From Streptomyces sp. yr375 (lineage in GTDB: Bacteria; Actinomycetota; Actinomycetes; Streptomycetales; Streptomycetaceae), in the NCBI RefSeq assembly GCF_900110755.1, contig NZ_FOFF01000017.1, positions 62,001 through 126,000 of the forward strand: a stretch of 64,000 nt of DNA, read 5' to 3'. The notes under the pieces are model-generated. The model had not been told where the DNA came from and ran no database searches. It worked only from the letters and a program-made list of their open reading frames with translations. The position numbers and the translations under genes are program-made. Below are positions 19,515 through 28,576 of the stretch, piece by piece (the stretch's first letter is position 1; each line of letters starts with the position of its first letter).

Positions 19515-20926
19515 GCCGTCCCTCCCAGGGCGTTCGGTGCCTGTGCCGCGAGGTGGGCCTGCCACAGGACGACCACGGCGAGGGCGACGCCGGAGACGGC
19601 GAGCATCAGGCGGCCGGTGTCGGCGGGCCCGCCGTCGGGCAGGACGGCGAGGGCGAGGACGCCCGCCACGGCCGCCGTACGGTGCCGTATCAGGGTGTCG
19701 GGGGCGTCGGGGGCCGCCGCGGCGATGAGGAACAGGCCCCACAGCGCGTACCAGGGGCGGATCGCCGGGCCGAACGCGGCGACCGCGGCGAGGCTCAGTC
19801 CGAGCGCGTACACCGGACGCGGGCGCAGCCGCCACCAGATGACGACGAGGGCGACGGCCGTCACCGCGAGCCCCAGCAGGTGCCAGACCGGGATCGCGAG
19901 GGGCGCCAGGTCGCTGTCGAGGTGTTCGAGGAGGGCGCGGGTGGCGCGGCCGAACAGGCTGGTGAGCGCCCAGTTCTGTGCGGAGACGGGGGTGTCCAGG
20001 GCTCCTATCCAGCCGTATCCGGTGCCCGCGACGGCGGTCGCCGCGACCGTGGTGACGGCGGTCGCGGCCCCCGTCGTCAGCAGGGCCGGGACCGGGCGGC
20101 GGCCGGCCCGCAGTTGCAGGACCACGACCGCGACGAGGCCCAGCGCGGCGGGTGCCTTGACCAGGGCGGCGAGAGTGATCAGGACGGCTGCCGCCACCGG
20201 TCGGCGGCCGAGCGCGGCGACCAGGCCGACGCCGAGCAGGCCGAGCATGATCGCGTCGTTGTGGGCGCCGGCCACCAGGTGCAGCAGCACCAGCGGGTTG
20301 AGGGCGCCGAGCCACAGCGCGGCGGCCGGGTCCGCGCCGCAGTGCCGGGCGATCCGGGGCAGGGCGGCCGTCATCAGCGCCACCCCGATCACCGCGACGC
20401 ACCGCATGCCGAACAGCCCGGCGGGCAGCGCGCCCCGGGTCACACCGGCCAGCGCCCCGGCGAGGGCGAGGAAGACGGGGCCGTACGGGGCTCCGGTGTG
20501 CCGCCACAGCGGGGCGACCTCGTCGGCGAGCGGGCCGCCGAGCCGGGCCGGACCGTGCGTGTACACGTCGAGATGGGCGTCCACCATGGCGCCCTGGGCC
20601 AGGTAGCTGTACACGTCCCGGCTGAACAGCGGGGGTGCGATCAGCAGCGGCGCCGCCCAGACGACGAGGACCAGGACGAGGGCGCGCGGCGTCGGCGGAT
20701 CCGTGCCGCGCACCAGTCGGCCCAGCAGGACCCAGGCCGTGGTCAGCAGCGCCAGTCCGCAGTACACGCCGACCAGACCGAGCGCGGCGTGCACCGACGA
20801 CGGAGCCAGCAGCTCGCGGGCGGGCAGCGCGCCGGCCGTCTCACCGCCGAGCGCGAGACAGGCCGTGCCGGCCAGGCCCAGCACCTGACAGCGACGGAGA
20901 TCGATGGGAAATGCCTTGGCCAACAC
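19511..20926 (-). CDS. MptB-like polyprenol-phosphomannose-dependent mannosyltransferase
   Basis: A 471-aa GT-C-type integral membrane glycosyltransferase similar to actinobacterial MptA/MptB alpha-1,6-mannosyltransferases. The first external loop has the catalytic-type segment FSRDVYSYLAQGAMVDAHLDVYTHGP, followed by PYGPVFLALAGAL and GALNPLVLLHLVAGAHNDAIMLGLLGVG, all family signatures. In mycobacteria these enzymes build lipomannan; in Streptomyces the acceptor is unclear. GTG at 20926 is the furthest plausible start but its GGAG is only 1-2 bases away, so translation may begin a little inside. Coupled to the GT87 gene. Confidence 0.87.
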   Translation of the reverse strand: MLAKAFPIDLRRCQVLGLAGTACLALGGETAGALPARELLAPSSVHAALGLVGVYCGLALLTTAWVLLGRLVRGTDPPTPRALVLVLVVWAAPLLIAPPLFSRDVYSYLAQGAMVDAHLDVYTHGPARLGGPLADEVAPLWRHTGAPYGPVFLALAGALAGVTRGALPAGLFGMRCVAVIGVALMTAALPRIARHCGADPAAALWLGALNPLVLLHLVAGAHNDAIMLGLLGVGLVAALGRRPVAAAVLITLAALVKAPAALGLVAVVVLQLRAGRRPVPALLTTGAATAVTTVAATAVAGTGYGWIGALDTPVSAQNWALTSLFGRATRALLEHLDSDLAPLAIPVWHLLGLAVTAVALVVIWWRLRPRPVYALGLSLAAVAAFGPAIRPWYALWGLFLIAAAAPDAPDTLIRHRTAAVAGVLALAVLPDGGPADTGRLMLAVSGVALAVVVLWQAHLAAQAPNALGGTA

Positions 20927-21017
20927 TCCGTCATGGTGTCAACGCCGGGTGGCCGGAGAGCGACGTCCCGCCTTCCGGGCGGCGGCCTGCGCGTGACCGG
21001 CGTGTGAGCGGGAGCGG

Positions 21018-21095
21018 TTCAGTACACCTGCGGGTTCAGGACACCTGCGGGTTCAGGACACCTGCGGGTTCCGTACACCTGCGGGTTCAGAACAC
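21018..21095. repeat. 17-bp tandem repeat, 4.6 copies, after glutaminase gene
   Basis: Units of the form TTCAGGACACCTGCGGG, starting at 21018, 21035, 21052 and 21069, with a partial fifth at 21086 that contains the glutaminase stop codon. Units differ only at bases 4-6. Between two leftward genes, this is a minisatellite of the variable-number kind. Confidence 0.9.
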
Positions 21096-22016
21096 GGACA
21101 GGCCGGTCAGGGTGGTGAACCGGTCCAGGGCGGCGACTCCCGCCACCGAGTTGCCGTGTTCGTCCAGGCCCGGGCTCCATACGCACAGCGTGCAGCGGCC
21201 CGGTACGACGGCGATGATGCCGCCGCCCACGCCGCTCTTGCCGGGCAGGCCGACCCGGTAGGCGAACTCACCGGCCGCGTCGTACGTGCCGCAGGTCAGC
21301 ATCACCGCGTTGACCTGCTTGGCCTGGCTGCGGGTGAGCAGCCGGGTGCCGTCGGCGCGGATGCCGGGCCGGGCGAGGAAGCCGGTGGCCAGCGCGAGGT
21401 CGGCGCAGGACGCGGTGAGGGAGCACTGGCGGAAGTACTGGTCGAGGAGGACCGGTACGTCGTTGTCGATGTTGCCGTAGGACGCCATGAAATGGGCGAG
21501 GGCGGCGTTGCGGTCGCCGTGCGCGGACTCGGAGGCGGCGACGTCCTCGTCGAAGCCGAGCGTGGGGTTGCCGCTCTCGGCGCGCAGGAACGCGAGGAGT
21601 TCACCGGCCGCGTCCCCGGTACGGGTGTGGAGGCGGTCGGTGACCACCAGCGCGCCGGCGTTGATGAACGGGTTGCGCGGGATGCCGTTCTCGTACTCCA
21701 ACTGGACCAGGGAGTTGAAGGGGTTGCCCGAGGGTTCGCGGCCCACGTGCTCCCAGAGCGCGTCGCCCTCGCGGTCCAGGACGAGGGCGAGGGTGAAGAC
21801 CTTGGTGAGCGACTGGGCGGAGAACGGCTCCCGCCAGTCCCCCACGCCGTACACCGTGCCGTCCGGTTCGGCGACGGCCATGCCGAAGCTGCGCGGGTCG
21901 CGGGCCGCGAGGGCCGGGATGTAGTCGGCGGGGCGGCCCCGGCCGGGGGCCAGGGCGAGTTCCGCGGCTATCCGCTCCAGGACCGGCTGGAAGGTACGGG
22001 ACGACGTCATTGTCAT
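21087..22016 (-). CDS. glsA: Glutaminase
   Basis: Glutaminase (L-glutamine to L-glutamate and ammonia), beta-lactamase-like fold, 309 aa, full length. Seen: Ser/Lys motif PFSAQSLTKVFTLAL, EPSGNPFNSLVQLE, NGIPRNPFINAGALVV, GNIDNDVPVLLDQYFRQCSL, and the C-terminal GLPGKSGVGGGIIAVVPG loop. ATG at 22016 is preceded by GGAGGGAG; a GTG at 22022 is nearer to it. The aspartase gene lies 75 bp upstream in the same direction. Confidence 0.95.
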   Translation of the reverse strand: MTMTSSRTFQPVLERIAAELALAPGRGRPADYIPALAARDPRSFGMAVAEPDGTVYGVGDWREPFSAQSLTKVFTLALVLDREGDALWEHVGREPSGNPFNSLVQLEYENGIPRNPFINAGALVVTDRLHTRTGDAAGELLAFLRAESGNPTLGFDEDVAASESAHGDRNAALAHFMASYGNIDNDVPVLLDQYFRQCSLTASCADLALATGFLARPGIRADGTRLLTRSQAKQVNAVMLTCGTYDAAGEFAYRVGLPGKSGVGGGIIAVVPGRCTLCVWSPGLDEHGNSVAGVAALDRFTTLTGLSVF

Positions 22017-22091
22017 GATCACTATTCTCCCTCCGCGCCGGTTCTGGCGCGTCGCCGCAGGTCGGACGCCTGCCGGTCGGACGTCTGCCGG

Positions 22092-23504
22092 TCAGGACAC
22101 CGGTGTTCCGCTGCCTGCGAGGATCTCCGGGCGCAATAGGTCGGCGAGTCGTTCGGCGGGCAACAGGCCCTTCTCCAGGACGAGTTCGGCGACGCCGCGG
22201 CCGGTGGCGAGGGCCTCCTTGGCGATGTCGGTGGCCGCCGTGTATCCGATGTGCGGGTTGAGGGCGGTGACCAGGCCGATGGAGTTCTCCACGCTCGCGC
22301 GCAGGGCGTCGGTGTTGGCGGTGATCCCTTCCACGCAGCGCTCGGCGAGGGTCAGGCAGGCCGCCCGTAGGTGAGTGATGGACTCCGACAGCGAGTGCAG
22401 GATGATCGGCTCGAAGGCGTTGAGCTGGAGCTGTCCGGCCTCGGCCGCCATGGTGATGGTGACGTCGTTGCCGATCACCTCGAAGGCGACCTGGTTGACG
22501 ACCTCGGGGATCACCGGGTTGACCTTGCCGGGCATGATGGACGAACCGGCCTGCACGGGCGGCAGGTTGATCTCGCCGAGGCCGGCGCGCGGCCCGGAGG
22601 ACAGCAGTCGCAGGTCGTTGCAGCTCTTCGAGAGCTTGACGGCGACCCGCTTGAGCACGCCCGACATCTGGACGAACGCACCGCAGTCCTGGGTGGCTTC
22701 GACCAGGTTCGCGGCGGTCACGAGGGGCAGTCCGGTGATCTCGGCGAGGTGGCGGCGGGCCGACTCGGCGTATCCGGCGGGGGCGTTGAGGCCGGTGCCG
22801 ATGGCCGTGGCGCCCAGGTTGATCTCATGGATCAACTGGACTGCCTCGTCAAGACGGTTGCGGTCCTCGTCAATCATGACGGCATATGCGGAGAATTCTT
22901 GACCGAGCGTCATGGGGACCGCGTCCTGCAACTGTGTACGGCCCATCTTGAGCACGTCACGGAATTCGACGGCCTTACGGGCGAACGCGTCCTGGAGTAC
23001 GGACATCGCCTTGAGCAGTCCACGTACGGCGAAGACGGTCGCTATCTTGACGGCGGTCGGGTAGACGTCGTTGGTGGACTGGCCCAGGTTGACGTCCTCG
23101 TTGGGATGCAGATGCTCGTACTGCCCCTTCGCGTGGCCGAGCAGCTCCAGCGCACGGTTGGCGACGACCTCGTTGGCGTTCATGTTCGTCGAGGTGCCGG
23201 CGCCACCCTGGATGACGTCCACGACGAACTGGTCGTGCAGCTTTCCGGCCCGGATCTCACGGCAGGCGGCGACGATGGCGGCCGCCTTGTCCGGCGCCAG
23301 CAGACCAAGCTCCTCGTTGGCGAGTGCGGCGGCCTCCTTGACTGCGGCGAGGGCGTCGATGAGGTGCGGGTAGGCGGAGATCGGCGTCCCGGTGATCGGA
23401 AAGTTCTCCGTGGCACGCAGGGTGTGAACACCCCAGTACGCGTCGACGGGAACATCCCGATCACCGAGCAGATCGTGTTCGCTACGGCTGACAGCGACGG
23501 TCAT
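22092..23504 (-). CDS. aspA: Aspartate ammonia-lyase
   Basis: Reversible L-aspartate deamination to fumarate, tetramer, 470 aa. The superfamily signature GSSIMPGKVNP is at about residue 320, with GGAGTSTNMNANEV, NLGQSTNDVYPTA and MGRTQLQDAVPMTLGQEF in the expected order. PMTLGQEFSAYA is aspartase-like rather than fumarase-like. It lies upstream of glsA and downstream of an asparaginase operon in the same orientation, so Asn and Gln nitrogen and carbon can be drained to fumarate and glutamate. Confidence 0.95.
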   Translation of the reverse strand: MTVAVSRSEHDLLGDRDVPVDAYWGVHTLRATENFPITGTPISAYPHLIDALAAVKEAAALANEELGLLAPDKAAAIVAACREIRAGKLHDQFVVDVIQGGAGTSTNMNANEVVANRALELLGHAKGQYEHLHPNEDVNLGQSTNDVYPTAVKIATVFAVRGLLKAMSVLQDAFARKAVEFRDVLKMGRTQLQDAVPMTLGQEFSAYAVMIDEDRNRLDEAVQLIHEINLGATAIGTGLNAPAGYAESARRHLAEITGLPLVTAANLVEATQDCGAFVQMSGVLKRVAVKLSKSCNDLRLLSSGPRAGLGEINLPPVQAGSSIMPGKVNPVIPEVVNQVAFEVIGNDVTITMAAEAGQLQLNAFEPIILHSLSESITHLRAACLTLAERCVEGITANTDALRASVENSIGLVTALNPHIGYTAATDIAKEALATGRGVAELVLEKGLLPAERLADLLRPEILAGSGTPVS

Positions 23505-23943
23505 GAGAGCACGGCCTCTTTCTGAGGGTGAGGGCGAGAAGAGGATGACTGACGTCCGACGGGGGCCCGACTCGGCCGGTAGGGCCGAACGGCGACCGCG
23601 GCACCCCCGGTGGCCGGCCCAGACGGCCGACGCCCCCGATGGACACGTCCCCGGTCCACTCGGCGGTGCCGACAGCCCCGCTGATCCAGCGGCTGGACGG
23701 CACCTCCAGGGCGACAACCTCGCTGTGGCCGCGCACCTGCCCGGTGGACGCCGAGCCGGTCCCGACCGGACGACGGTGACGGCCCGACGGCCCCGCCCGA
23801 CGACCGGCGGTGACGGTCCGACCGGCAGGGTGGCGGTGGGCCGTCCGACCGGCGACCGGCCGTGACGGCCGGTCGCCGGACGGCTCCCGGTGTCCGACCG
23901 GCCGGAAGGGCACCGGCGCAGCGGCCGCGTTGGTTCGTGTGGG
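23505..23943. other. 439-bp intergenic region between aspA and asparaginase genes
   Basis: No gene seen. It contains the aspA promoter region near 23505-23600 and, from 23760 on, a dense series of GACCGG/CCGGTC inverted repeats ending in a strong hairpin. Open frames here are short, compositionally biased and without ribosome sites. Confidence 0.6.
23845..23883 (-). terminator. Strong hairpin, probable terminator of the asparaginase operon
   Basis: CCGGCGACCGGCCG (23849-23862) and CGGCCGGTCGCCGG (23866-23879) form a perfect 14-bp stem with a TGA loop, extended by three more pairs beyond an A-A mismatch. It lies 60 bp beyond the asparaginase stop. There is no U-tract, which is usual for Streptomyces terminators. 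Confidence 0.65.
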
Positions 23944-25002
23944 TCAGGTGCTGGGACCGGCCGGGTCGAGGGTTTGGGTTGGGTGGATGTGGCCGACTGG
24001 TTGGCCGCCGCCGAGGAGGGGCTCGCCCTTGAATTCGGTGAGGAGGGCGGGGTCCACGCCCGCTCGGGCGAGGGCCGCCGCCGTCACCGGGACGCGGGCG
24101 CGGTTCGCGCCGTCGGAGATCTTGACGGCGACCGCCCGGCCGTCGGGGAGGGCGGCGACCCCGACGCCCTCGAAGCCGTCCTTGGCCAGGAGGCCGGGGA
24201 CGGCCCGCATCAGGGCGGCGACGTCCCGGCCGGCGCCGGAGGCCATCTCGGCGTGGTCGCGCATGGCGTCCGCGACGCGGGCCTCCGGGGTGCCGGGGGC
24301 CGCCGTGGTGATGCGGGCGACGGCCCGGGCGAGGCCGTGCAGGGAGACGGAGAAGAGCGGGGCGCCGCACCCGTCGACGGTGACCCGGGCGATCCGCTGC
24401 CCGGTGAGGTCCTCGACGATCTCGGCTATCGCCTGCTGGAGCGGGTGCCCCGGGTCGAGGTAACCGTCGAGGGACCAGCCGTTGAGCACGCACGTGTACA
24501 GCATGGCCGCGTGCTTGCCGGAGCAGTTCTGGGCCAGCCGGGAGGGCTCGCGGCCCTCCCGTATCCACGCGTCGCGGACCGCCGGGCCGTACGGCAGGTC
24601 CGGCACGTTGCGCAGGTCGTCCTCCGTGACACCGCCCAGTTCGAGGATCCGCCGGGCCCCGGCGAGGTGGCGTTCCTCGCCGGAGTGGCTGGCGGCGGCG
24701 AGCGAGAGCAGCTCGCCTTCGAGCGGCAGCCCGGCCCGCAGCATGGCGACGGCCTGGACGGGCTTGAGCGCCGAGCGCGGGTAGCACGCGGCCTCGATGT
24801 CGCCGAGCTGGAACTCGACCTCGCCGCCCGCGCCGAGGACGACGACGGAGCCGTAGTGGATCCCCTCGGTCACCCCGCCGCGCACGAGCTGGGCGACGGG
24901 TGCGTGGCGGGGTTCGCGGATCGCGGGCGCCTGGGCGAGGGAACTGCCGTACATCACTGCCTGGGTCTCGGGTGGGGTGTCGGGGAGCGGCGCCGGGGTC
25001 AC
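23944..25002 (-). CDS. Asparaginase (Asparaginase_II family)
   Basis: A 352-aa L-asparaginase of the pfam06089 type, unrelated to the classical AnsA/AnsB fold. Conserved segments: [64 protein letters not shown] and [19 protein letters not shown]. It probably converts asparagine to aspartate in the cytoplasm, feeding aspA. GTG at 25002 overlaps the permease stop as GTGA, so I use it; ATG at 24954 would drop 16 residues. The gene is third in a coupled regulator-permease-asparaginase operon. Confidence 0.9.
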   Translation of the reverse strand: MTPAPLPDTPPETQAVMYGSSLAQAPAIREPRHAPVAQLVRGGVTEGIHYGSVVVLGAGGEVEFQLGDIEAACYPRSALKPVQAVAMLRAGLPLEGELLSLAAASHSGEERHLAGARRILELGGVTEDDLRNVPDLPYGPAVRDAWIREGREPSRLAQNCSGKHAAMLYTCVLNGWSLDGYLDPGHPLQQAIAEIVEDLTGQRIARVTVDGCGAPLFSVSLHGLARAVARITTAAPGTPEARVADAMRDHAEMASGAGRDVAALMRAVPGLLAKDGFEGVGVAALPDGRAVAVKISDGANRARVPVTAAALARAGVDPALLTEFKGEPLLGGGQPVGHIHPTQTLDPAGPST

Positions 25003-26438
25003 GCGTCGGCCTTGGCCGCCGTACGGGCGCGGTTGCGGCGGATGGCGTACCAGCCGGCGACCAGCGCGGCGACGATCAGCGGCAGGCACAGCACGGTGGT
25101 GCGTCCGGCGCCGCCGTCGGCGTACATGAGGACCAGGACCGAGGCGAGGAAGAACAGCGTGACGAGTTCGGTCCAGGGGGAGCCCGGGAGCTGGTAGCTC
25201 GGGCGCGTCAGCTCGCCCTTCTGGGTCTTCTGCCAGAAGAGGAGGTGACAGATCATGATCATGCCCCAGGTGGAGATGATGCCGAGCGCCGCGAAGTTGA
25301 GGACGATCTCGAAGGCGTCCGCCGGGACGACGAAGTTCAGGCCGACGCCGAGGACGCAGATCCCGCTGGTGAGCAGGATGCCGCCGTACGGGACCTGGCT
25401 GCGGCTCATCACGCCGGTGAACCTGGGGGCGGAGCCCGACATGGCCATGGAGCGCAGGATGCGGCCGGTGGAGTACAGGCCGGAGTTCAGGGACGACATG
25501 GCGGCGGTGAGCACCACCAGGTTCATCACGCCGCCCGCCGCCGGGATGCCGATGTTGGACAGGACCGTCACGAAGGGGCTCTCGCCGGACGTGTACTTGT
25601 TCCACGGCATCAGCATCGACAGCAGGACGACCGAGCCGACGTAGAACAGGCCGACGCGCCACATGATCGAGTTGATCGCCTTCGGCATGATCTTCTCGGG
25701 GTTCTGCGTCTCGCCCGCCGCGACGCCGACGAGTTCGACCGAGGCGTAGGCGAAGACGACGCCCTGGATGATCAGCAGCATGGGCAGCAGGCCGTTGGGG
25801 AAGATGCCGCCGTTGTCGGTGATGAGGGACGGGCCGGGGGTCGTGCCGTCGACGGGGTGCTGGGTGACCAGCAGGAAGATGCCGATGCACATGAAGATCA
25901 CCAGCGCGCTGACCTTCACGATGGCGAACCAGAACTCCAGCTCGCCGAAGATCTTCACCGAGATCAGGTTCACGGTGAGGACCACGGCCAGGGCGATCAG
26001 CGCGATCACCCACTGGGGGATGTCGGAGAACATGCCCCAGTAGTGGGTGTAGGTGGCGACCGCGGTGATGTCGGCGATGCCGGTGGTGGCCCAGTTCAGG
26101 AAGTACATCCAGCCGGCCGTGTACGCGCCCTTCTCGCCGAGGAACTCCCGGGCGTACGACACGAACGCGCCGGAGGACGGGCGGTACAGGACGAGTTCGC
26201 CGAGGGCGCGCACGACGAGGAAGGCGAAGACTCCGCAGACCGCGTAGGCGATGAAGAGGGAGGGTCCGGCGTCGGCGAGGCGGCCGCCGGCGCCGAGGAA
26301 GAGGCCGGTGCCGATGGCTCCGCCGATGGCGATCATGTTGACGTGCCGGGACTTCAGCGACTTGCTGTAGCCCTCGTCTCCGGCGTCGACGTGACGGGGG
26401 GAGGTGCGCGTCTCGTCTTCGAGGTGCTGGTCGCTCAC
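24999..26438 (-). CDS. Amino acid permease (APC family), probable asparagine transporter
   Basis: A 479-aa, 12-helix APC-superfamily permease of the GabP/AnsP/LysP branch. It has the first-helix motif [17 protein letters not shown], the following [12 protein letters not shown], and [31 protein letters not shown]. The substrate is inferred from position: it is sandwiched by GTGA overlaps between a GntR regulator and an asparaginase. GTG at 26438 is used because of that overlap; upstream sequence in frame is antisense to nothing else and lacks a start with a ribosome site. Confidence 0.9.
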   Translation of the reverse strand: MSDQHLEDETRTSPRHVDAGDEGYSKSLKSRHVNMIAIGGAIGTGLFLGAGGRLADAGPSLFIAYAVCGVFAFLVVRALGELVLYRPSSGAFVSYAREFLGEKGAYTAGWMYFLNWATTGIADITAVATYTHYWGMFSDIPQWVIALIALAVVLTVNLISVKIFGELEFWFAIVKVSALVIFMCIGIFLLVTQHPVDGTTPGPSLITDNGGIFPNGLLPMLLIIQGVVFAYASVELVGVAAGETQNPEKIMPKAINSIMWRVGLFYVGSVVLLSMLMPWNKYTSGESPFVTVLSNIGIPAAGGVMNLVVLTAAMSSLNSGLYSTGRILRSMAMSGSAPRFTGVMSRSQVPYGGILLTSGICVLGVGLNFVVPADAFEIVLNFAALGIISTWGMIMICHLLFWQKTQKGELTRPSYQLPGSPWTELVTLFFLASVLVLMYADGGAGRTTVLCLPLIVAALVAGWYAIRRNRARTAAKADA

Positions 26439-27166
26439 GCCGCGGGTCCGCCTTCCAGGGGGGAGTGCGTGCGCGGGGCGCGCACGATGTCGGTGAGGGT
26501 GGTCTCGACGCGGTCGAGGTGATGGCTCATCGCCTCCACCGCGTCGGGTTCGGAACCGTCGATCAGGGCCTCGACGATCGCCCGGTGCTCGCGGTTGGAC
26601 TGCTCGCGCCGCCCGCCCAGTTCGTTGAGGAAGGCGGACTGACGCGCCAGCGCGTCCCGGATCTCCTCGATGACCCGGCGGAACACCGGGTTCTGGGCGG
26701 ACTCGGCGACGGTCAGGTGGAAGAGGCTGTCCATCGCGACCCACGCGGTGGTGTCCGTCTCCCGCTCCATGCGGTCCAGGAGGTGCGCCAGGTGGTCCAG
26801 GTTCTCGGGGGTGCGGCGCAGCGCCGCGTACCCGGCGACCGGGATCTCGACGTGCCGGCGCACCTCCAGCAGGTCGCTGGCCGCGTAGTCGCCGAAGGTG
26901 GGGTCCTCGACGGTGTTCGCGATCACGAAGGTGCCCTTGCCGGTCTTGGCGACCGTCAGGCCCATGGTCTGCAGCGCGCGCAGGGCCTCGCGCAGGACGG
27001 GCCGGGACACCTCGAGGGTTCGGCAGAGCTCCGCCTCGGAGGGGAGCTTGTCGCCGATGGCGTACTCACCGCGCTCGATGGCGACGCGGAGGTGGGTGAG
27101 GACCGCTTCCATCGCGCTGACGCGCCGCGGTGCCGAGCCACCTGTCTGGCTGTCTGACAGGTTCAC
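26435..27166 (-). CDS. GntR/FadR-family regulator of the asparagine operon
   Basis: A 243-aa GntR regulator, FCD subfamily. DNA-binding part: [49 protein letters not shown]. The FCD ligand domain includes [24 protein letters not shown] and [28 protein letters not shown], whose His/Asp residues usually hold a metal. The gene heads the operon with the permease and asparaginase and is coupled by GTGA. GTG at 27166 sits exactly 7 bases after a -10-like CAGGAT, so the mRNA is probably leaderless. Confidence 0.92.
   Translation of the reverse strand: MNLSDSQTGGSAPRRVSAMEAVLTHLRVAIERGEYAIGDKLPSEAELCRTLEVSRPVLREALRALQTMGLTVAKTGKGTFVIANTVEDPTFGDYAASDLLEVRRHVEIPVAGYAALRRTPENLDHLAHLLDRMERETDTTAWVAMDSLFHLTVAESAQNPVFRRVIEEIRDALARQSAFLNELGGRREQSNREHRAIVEALIDGSEPDAVEAMSHHLDRVETTLTDIVRAPRTHSPLEGGPAA
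27150..27160. promoter_or_regulatory. GntR-type operator CTGTCTGACAG inside the gntR start
   Basis: A perfect 5-1-5 palindrome covering codons 3-6 of the gntR gene. Its TGTCTGACA core matches sites described for FadR-type GntR proteins. Confidence 0.5.
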
Positions 27167-27173
27167 GGGAGTG

Positions 27174-27207
27174 ATCCTGCGGGTGGCCGAAGGTCGCTGT
27201 CAAGACA
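27174..27207 (-). promoter_or_regulatory. Promoter of gntR-permease-asparaginase operon, with operator
   Basis: On the minus strand TTGACA (27203-27198) is separated by 18 bases from CAGGAT (27179-27174). The sequence TGTCTTGACA overlapping the -35 is an interrupted palindrome (TGTC-N2-GACA, 27198-27207) related to the site at 27150-27160. The first base of the GTG start is 8 bases after the -10, implying a leaderless transcript. Confidence 0.55.
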
Positions 27208-27225
27208 AACTGAAAACAAAAATTC

Positions 27226-27262
27226 AGGGGGCGGGCGGCCTGAATGGCAACGCCTCGCCCCC
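27226..27262 (-). terminator. Probable terminator after uppP
   Basis: GGGGGCGGGCG pairs with CGCCTCGCCCCC around a short loop in the 113 bp between the uppP stop and the gntR promoter. A smaller hairpin (CCCC-N4-GGGG, then TTTT) follows at 27258-27273. Confidence 0.45.
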
Positions 27263-27279
27263 TGCGGGGTTTTCGGTGC

Positions 27280-28116
27280 TCAGCCGGCGAGGACCCCGGT
27301 GGCCAGCAGTCCGAACAGCGCCAGGCCGACGACGATGCGGTAGACGACGAACGCGTTGAAGGAGTGCTTGGCGACGAACTTCAGCAGCCAGGCGATGGAC
27401 GCGTAGGCGACGACGAAGGACACGGCCGTGCCGACGACCAGCGGCGCCGCGCCCGCGCCGGTGCCCAGGGCGTCCTTCAGCTCGTAGATCCCGGCGCCCG
27501 TCAGGGCGGGGATGCCGAGGAAGAACGACAGGCGGGTGGCGGCGACCCGGTCCAGGTCGAGGATGAGCGCGGTGGACATGGTGGCGCCGGAGCGGGAGAA
27601 GCCGGGGAAGAGCAGCGCCAGGATCTGGGAACTGCCGACGAGCATCGCGTCCTTGAACGAGGTGTCGTCCTCGCCGCGCTTGTGGCGGCCCATCTGGTCG
27701 GCCGCCCACATCACACCGCTGCCGACGATCAGCGAGCCCGCGACCACCCACAGGGAGGCCAGCGGCCCCTCGATGAGCGGCTTGGCGGCGAGGCCCACGA
27801 CGACGATCGGGATCGTCGCGTAGATCACCCACCAGGCGAACTTGTAGTCGTGGTGGTGGCGTTCCCCGCGGTCGCGCAGTCCCCGGAACCAGGCCGACAC
27901 GATCCGCACGATGTCCTTGCGGAAGTACACCAGCACGGCGGCGATCGCCCCGACCTGGATCACGGCCGAGAAGCCGACGACGGCGTCGTCGTCGACCGGG
28001 ATGTTCATCAGGCCTTCGGTGATCTTCAGGTGTCCGGTCGAGGAGACGGGGAGGAACTCGGTCACTCCCTCGACGGCTCCGAGGACGACGGCTTGGCCGA
28101 CGGAGATGGCGCTCAT
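27280..28116 (-). CDS. uppP: Undecaprenyl-diphosphatase UppP/BacA
   Basis: A 278-aa integral membrane phosphatase that recycles undecaprenyl pyrophosphate to the monophosphate lipid carrier and gives bacitracin tolerance. The two catalytic motifs are complete: EGVTEFLPVSSTGHLKIT near the N-terminus and PGFSRSGATMSTALILDLDR in the second half. Eight helices follow the usual plan. ATG at 28116 is the normal family start. An 18-bp near-palindrome lies 29 bp upstream. Confidence 0.95.
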   Translation of the reverse strand: MSAISVGQAVVLGAVEGVTEFLPVSSTGHLKITEGLMNIPVDDDAVVGFSAVIQVGAIAAVLVYFRKDIVRIVSAWFRGLRDRGERHHHDYKFAWWVIYATIPIVVVGLAAKPLIEGPLASLWVVAGSLIVGSGVMWAADQMGRHKRGEDDTSFKDAMLVGSSQILALLFPGFSRSGATMSTALILDLDRVAATRLSFFLGIPALTGAGIYELKDALGTGAGAAPLVVGTAVSFVVAYASIAWLLKFVAKHSFNAFVVYRIVVGLALFGLLATGVLAG

Positions 28117-28144
28117 GGGATCCAGTTCTGAGAAGACGAATCGG

Positions 28145-28162
28145 TCGACAACGTTGTAGACG
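28145..28162. promoter_or_regulatory. Near-perfect 18-bp palindrome upstream of uppP
   Basis: GTCGACAACGTTGTAGAC has 9-bp arms with one mismatch and a perfect ACAACGTTGT core. A further GTAGAC follows at about 28175. It lies in the uppP leader/promoter and is a candidate operator. Confidence 0.45.
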
Positions 28163-28210
28163 GTCCGGTGTCGTAGACAGTCCTACCAGGCCCTCAGCCG
28201 GTTAAGGGGT

Positions 28211-28576
28211 CTACGCCCACACCGTCTGGCCTATCGCGACCCCGGCGAACGCGGCCCCGAGGCCGACGACCACGCTCGCGGCGGCGTTGGCGGCGGCGTA
28301 GAGGCCCGCGCCGGTCTCGGTCAGCCGGAGTGTCTCGTACGAGAACGTGGAGTACGTCGTCAGGGCCCCGCACAGCCCCGTTCCCAGGAACAATCGCAGG
28401 TCGGGGGTGATGTCGGCGGCGCCGGTCAGGGTGCCGAGGATGAGGCAGCCGGTGATGTTGACGACGAAGGTGCCCCAGGGGAAGACCGAGTCGTGCCGCG
28501 CCTGCACCGTGCGGTCGGTCAGGTAGCGCAGCGGGGCGCCGATCATGCCGCCGACGACGACCACCAGCCAGTTCAC
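28211..28576 (-). CDS. crcB2: Fluoride exporter CrcB/Fluc, second subunit
   Basis: A 121-aa, four-helix fluoride channel subunit. Family residues are in [33 protein letters not shown] and [18 protein letters not shown] (the Asn and the FSxE-like pore segment). Two-gene Fluc channels form heterodimers, and crcB1 is the other subunit here. GTG at 28576 overlaps the DUF190 stop as GTGA. Confidence 0.93.
   Translation of the reverse strand: MNWLVVVVGGMIGAPLRYLTDRTVQARHDSVFPWGTFVVNITGCLILGTLTGAADITPDLRLFLGTGLCGALTTYSTFSYETLRLTETGAGLYAAANAAASVVVGLGAAFAGVAIGQTVWA

Noticed and set aside
21018-21095. CRISPR array
   Set aside because: Tandem 17-bp units without spacers and no cas genes in the window.
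23505-23943. Possible small genes in the aspA-asparaginase gap
   Set aside because: Frames are driven by GACCGG repeats, lack ribosome sites and match no family I recognise.
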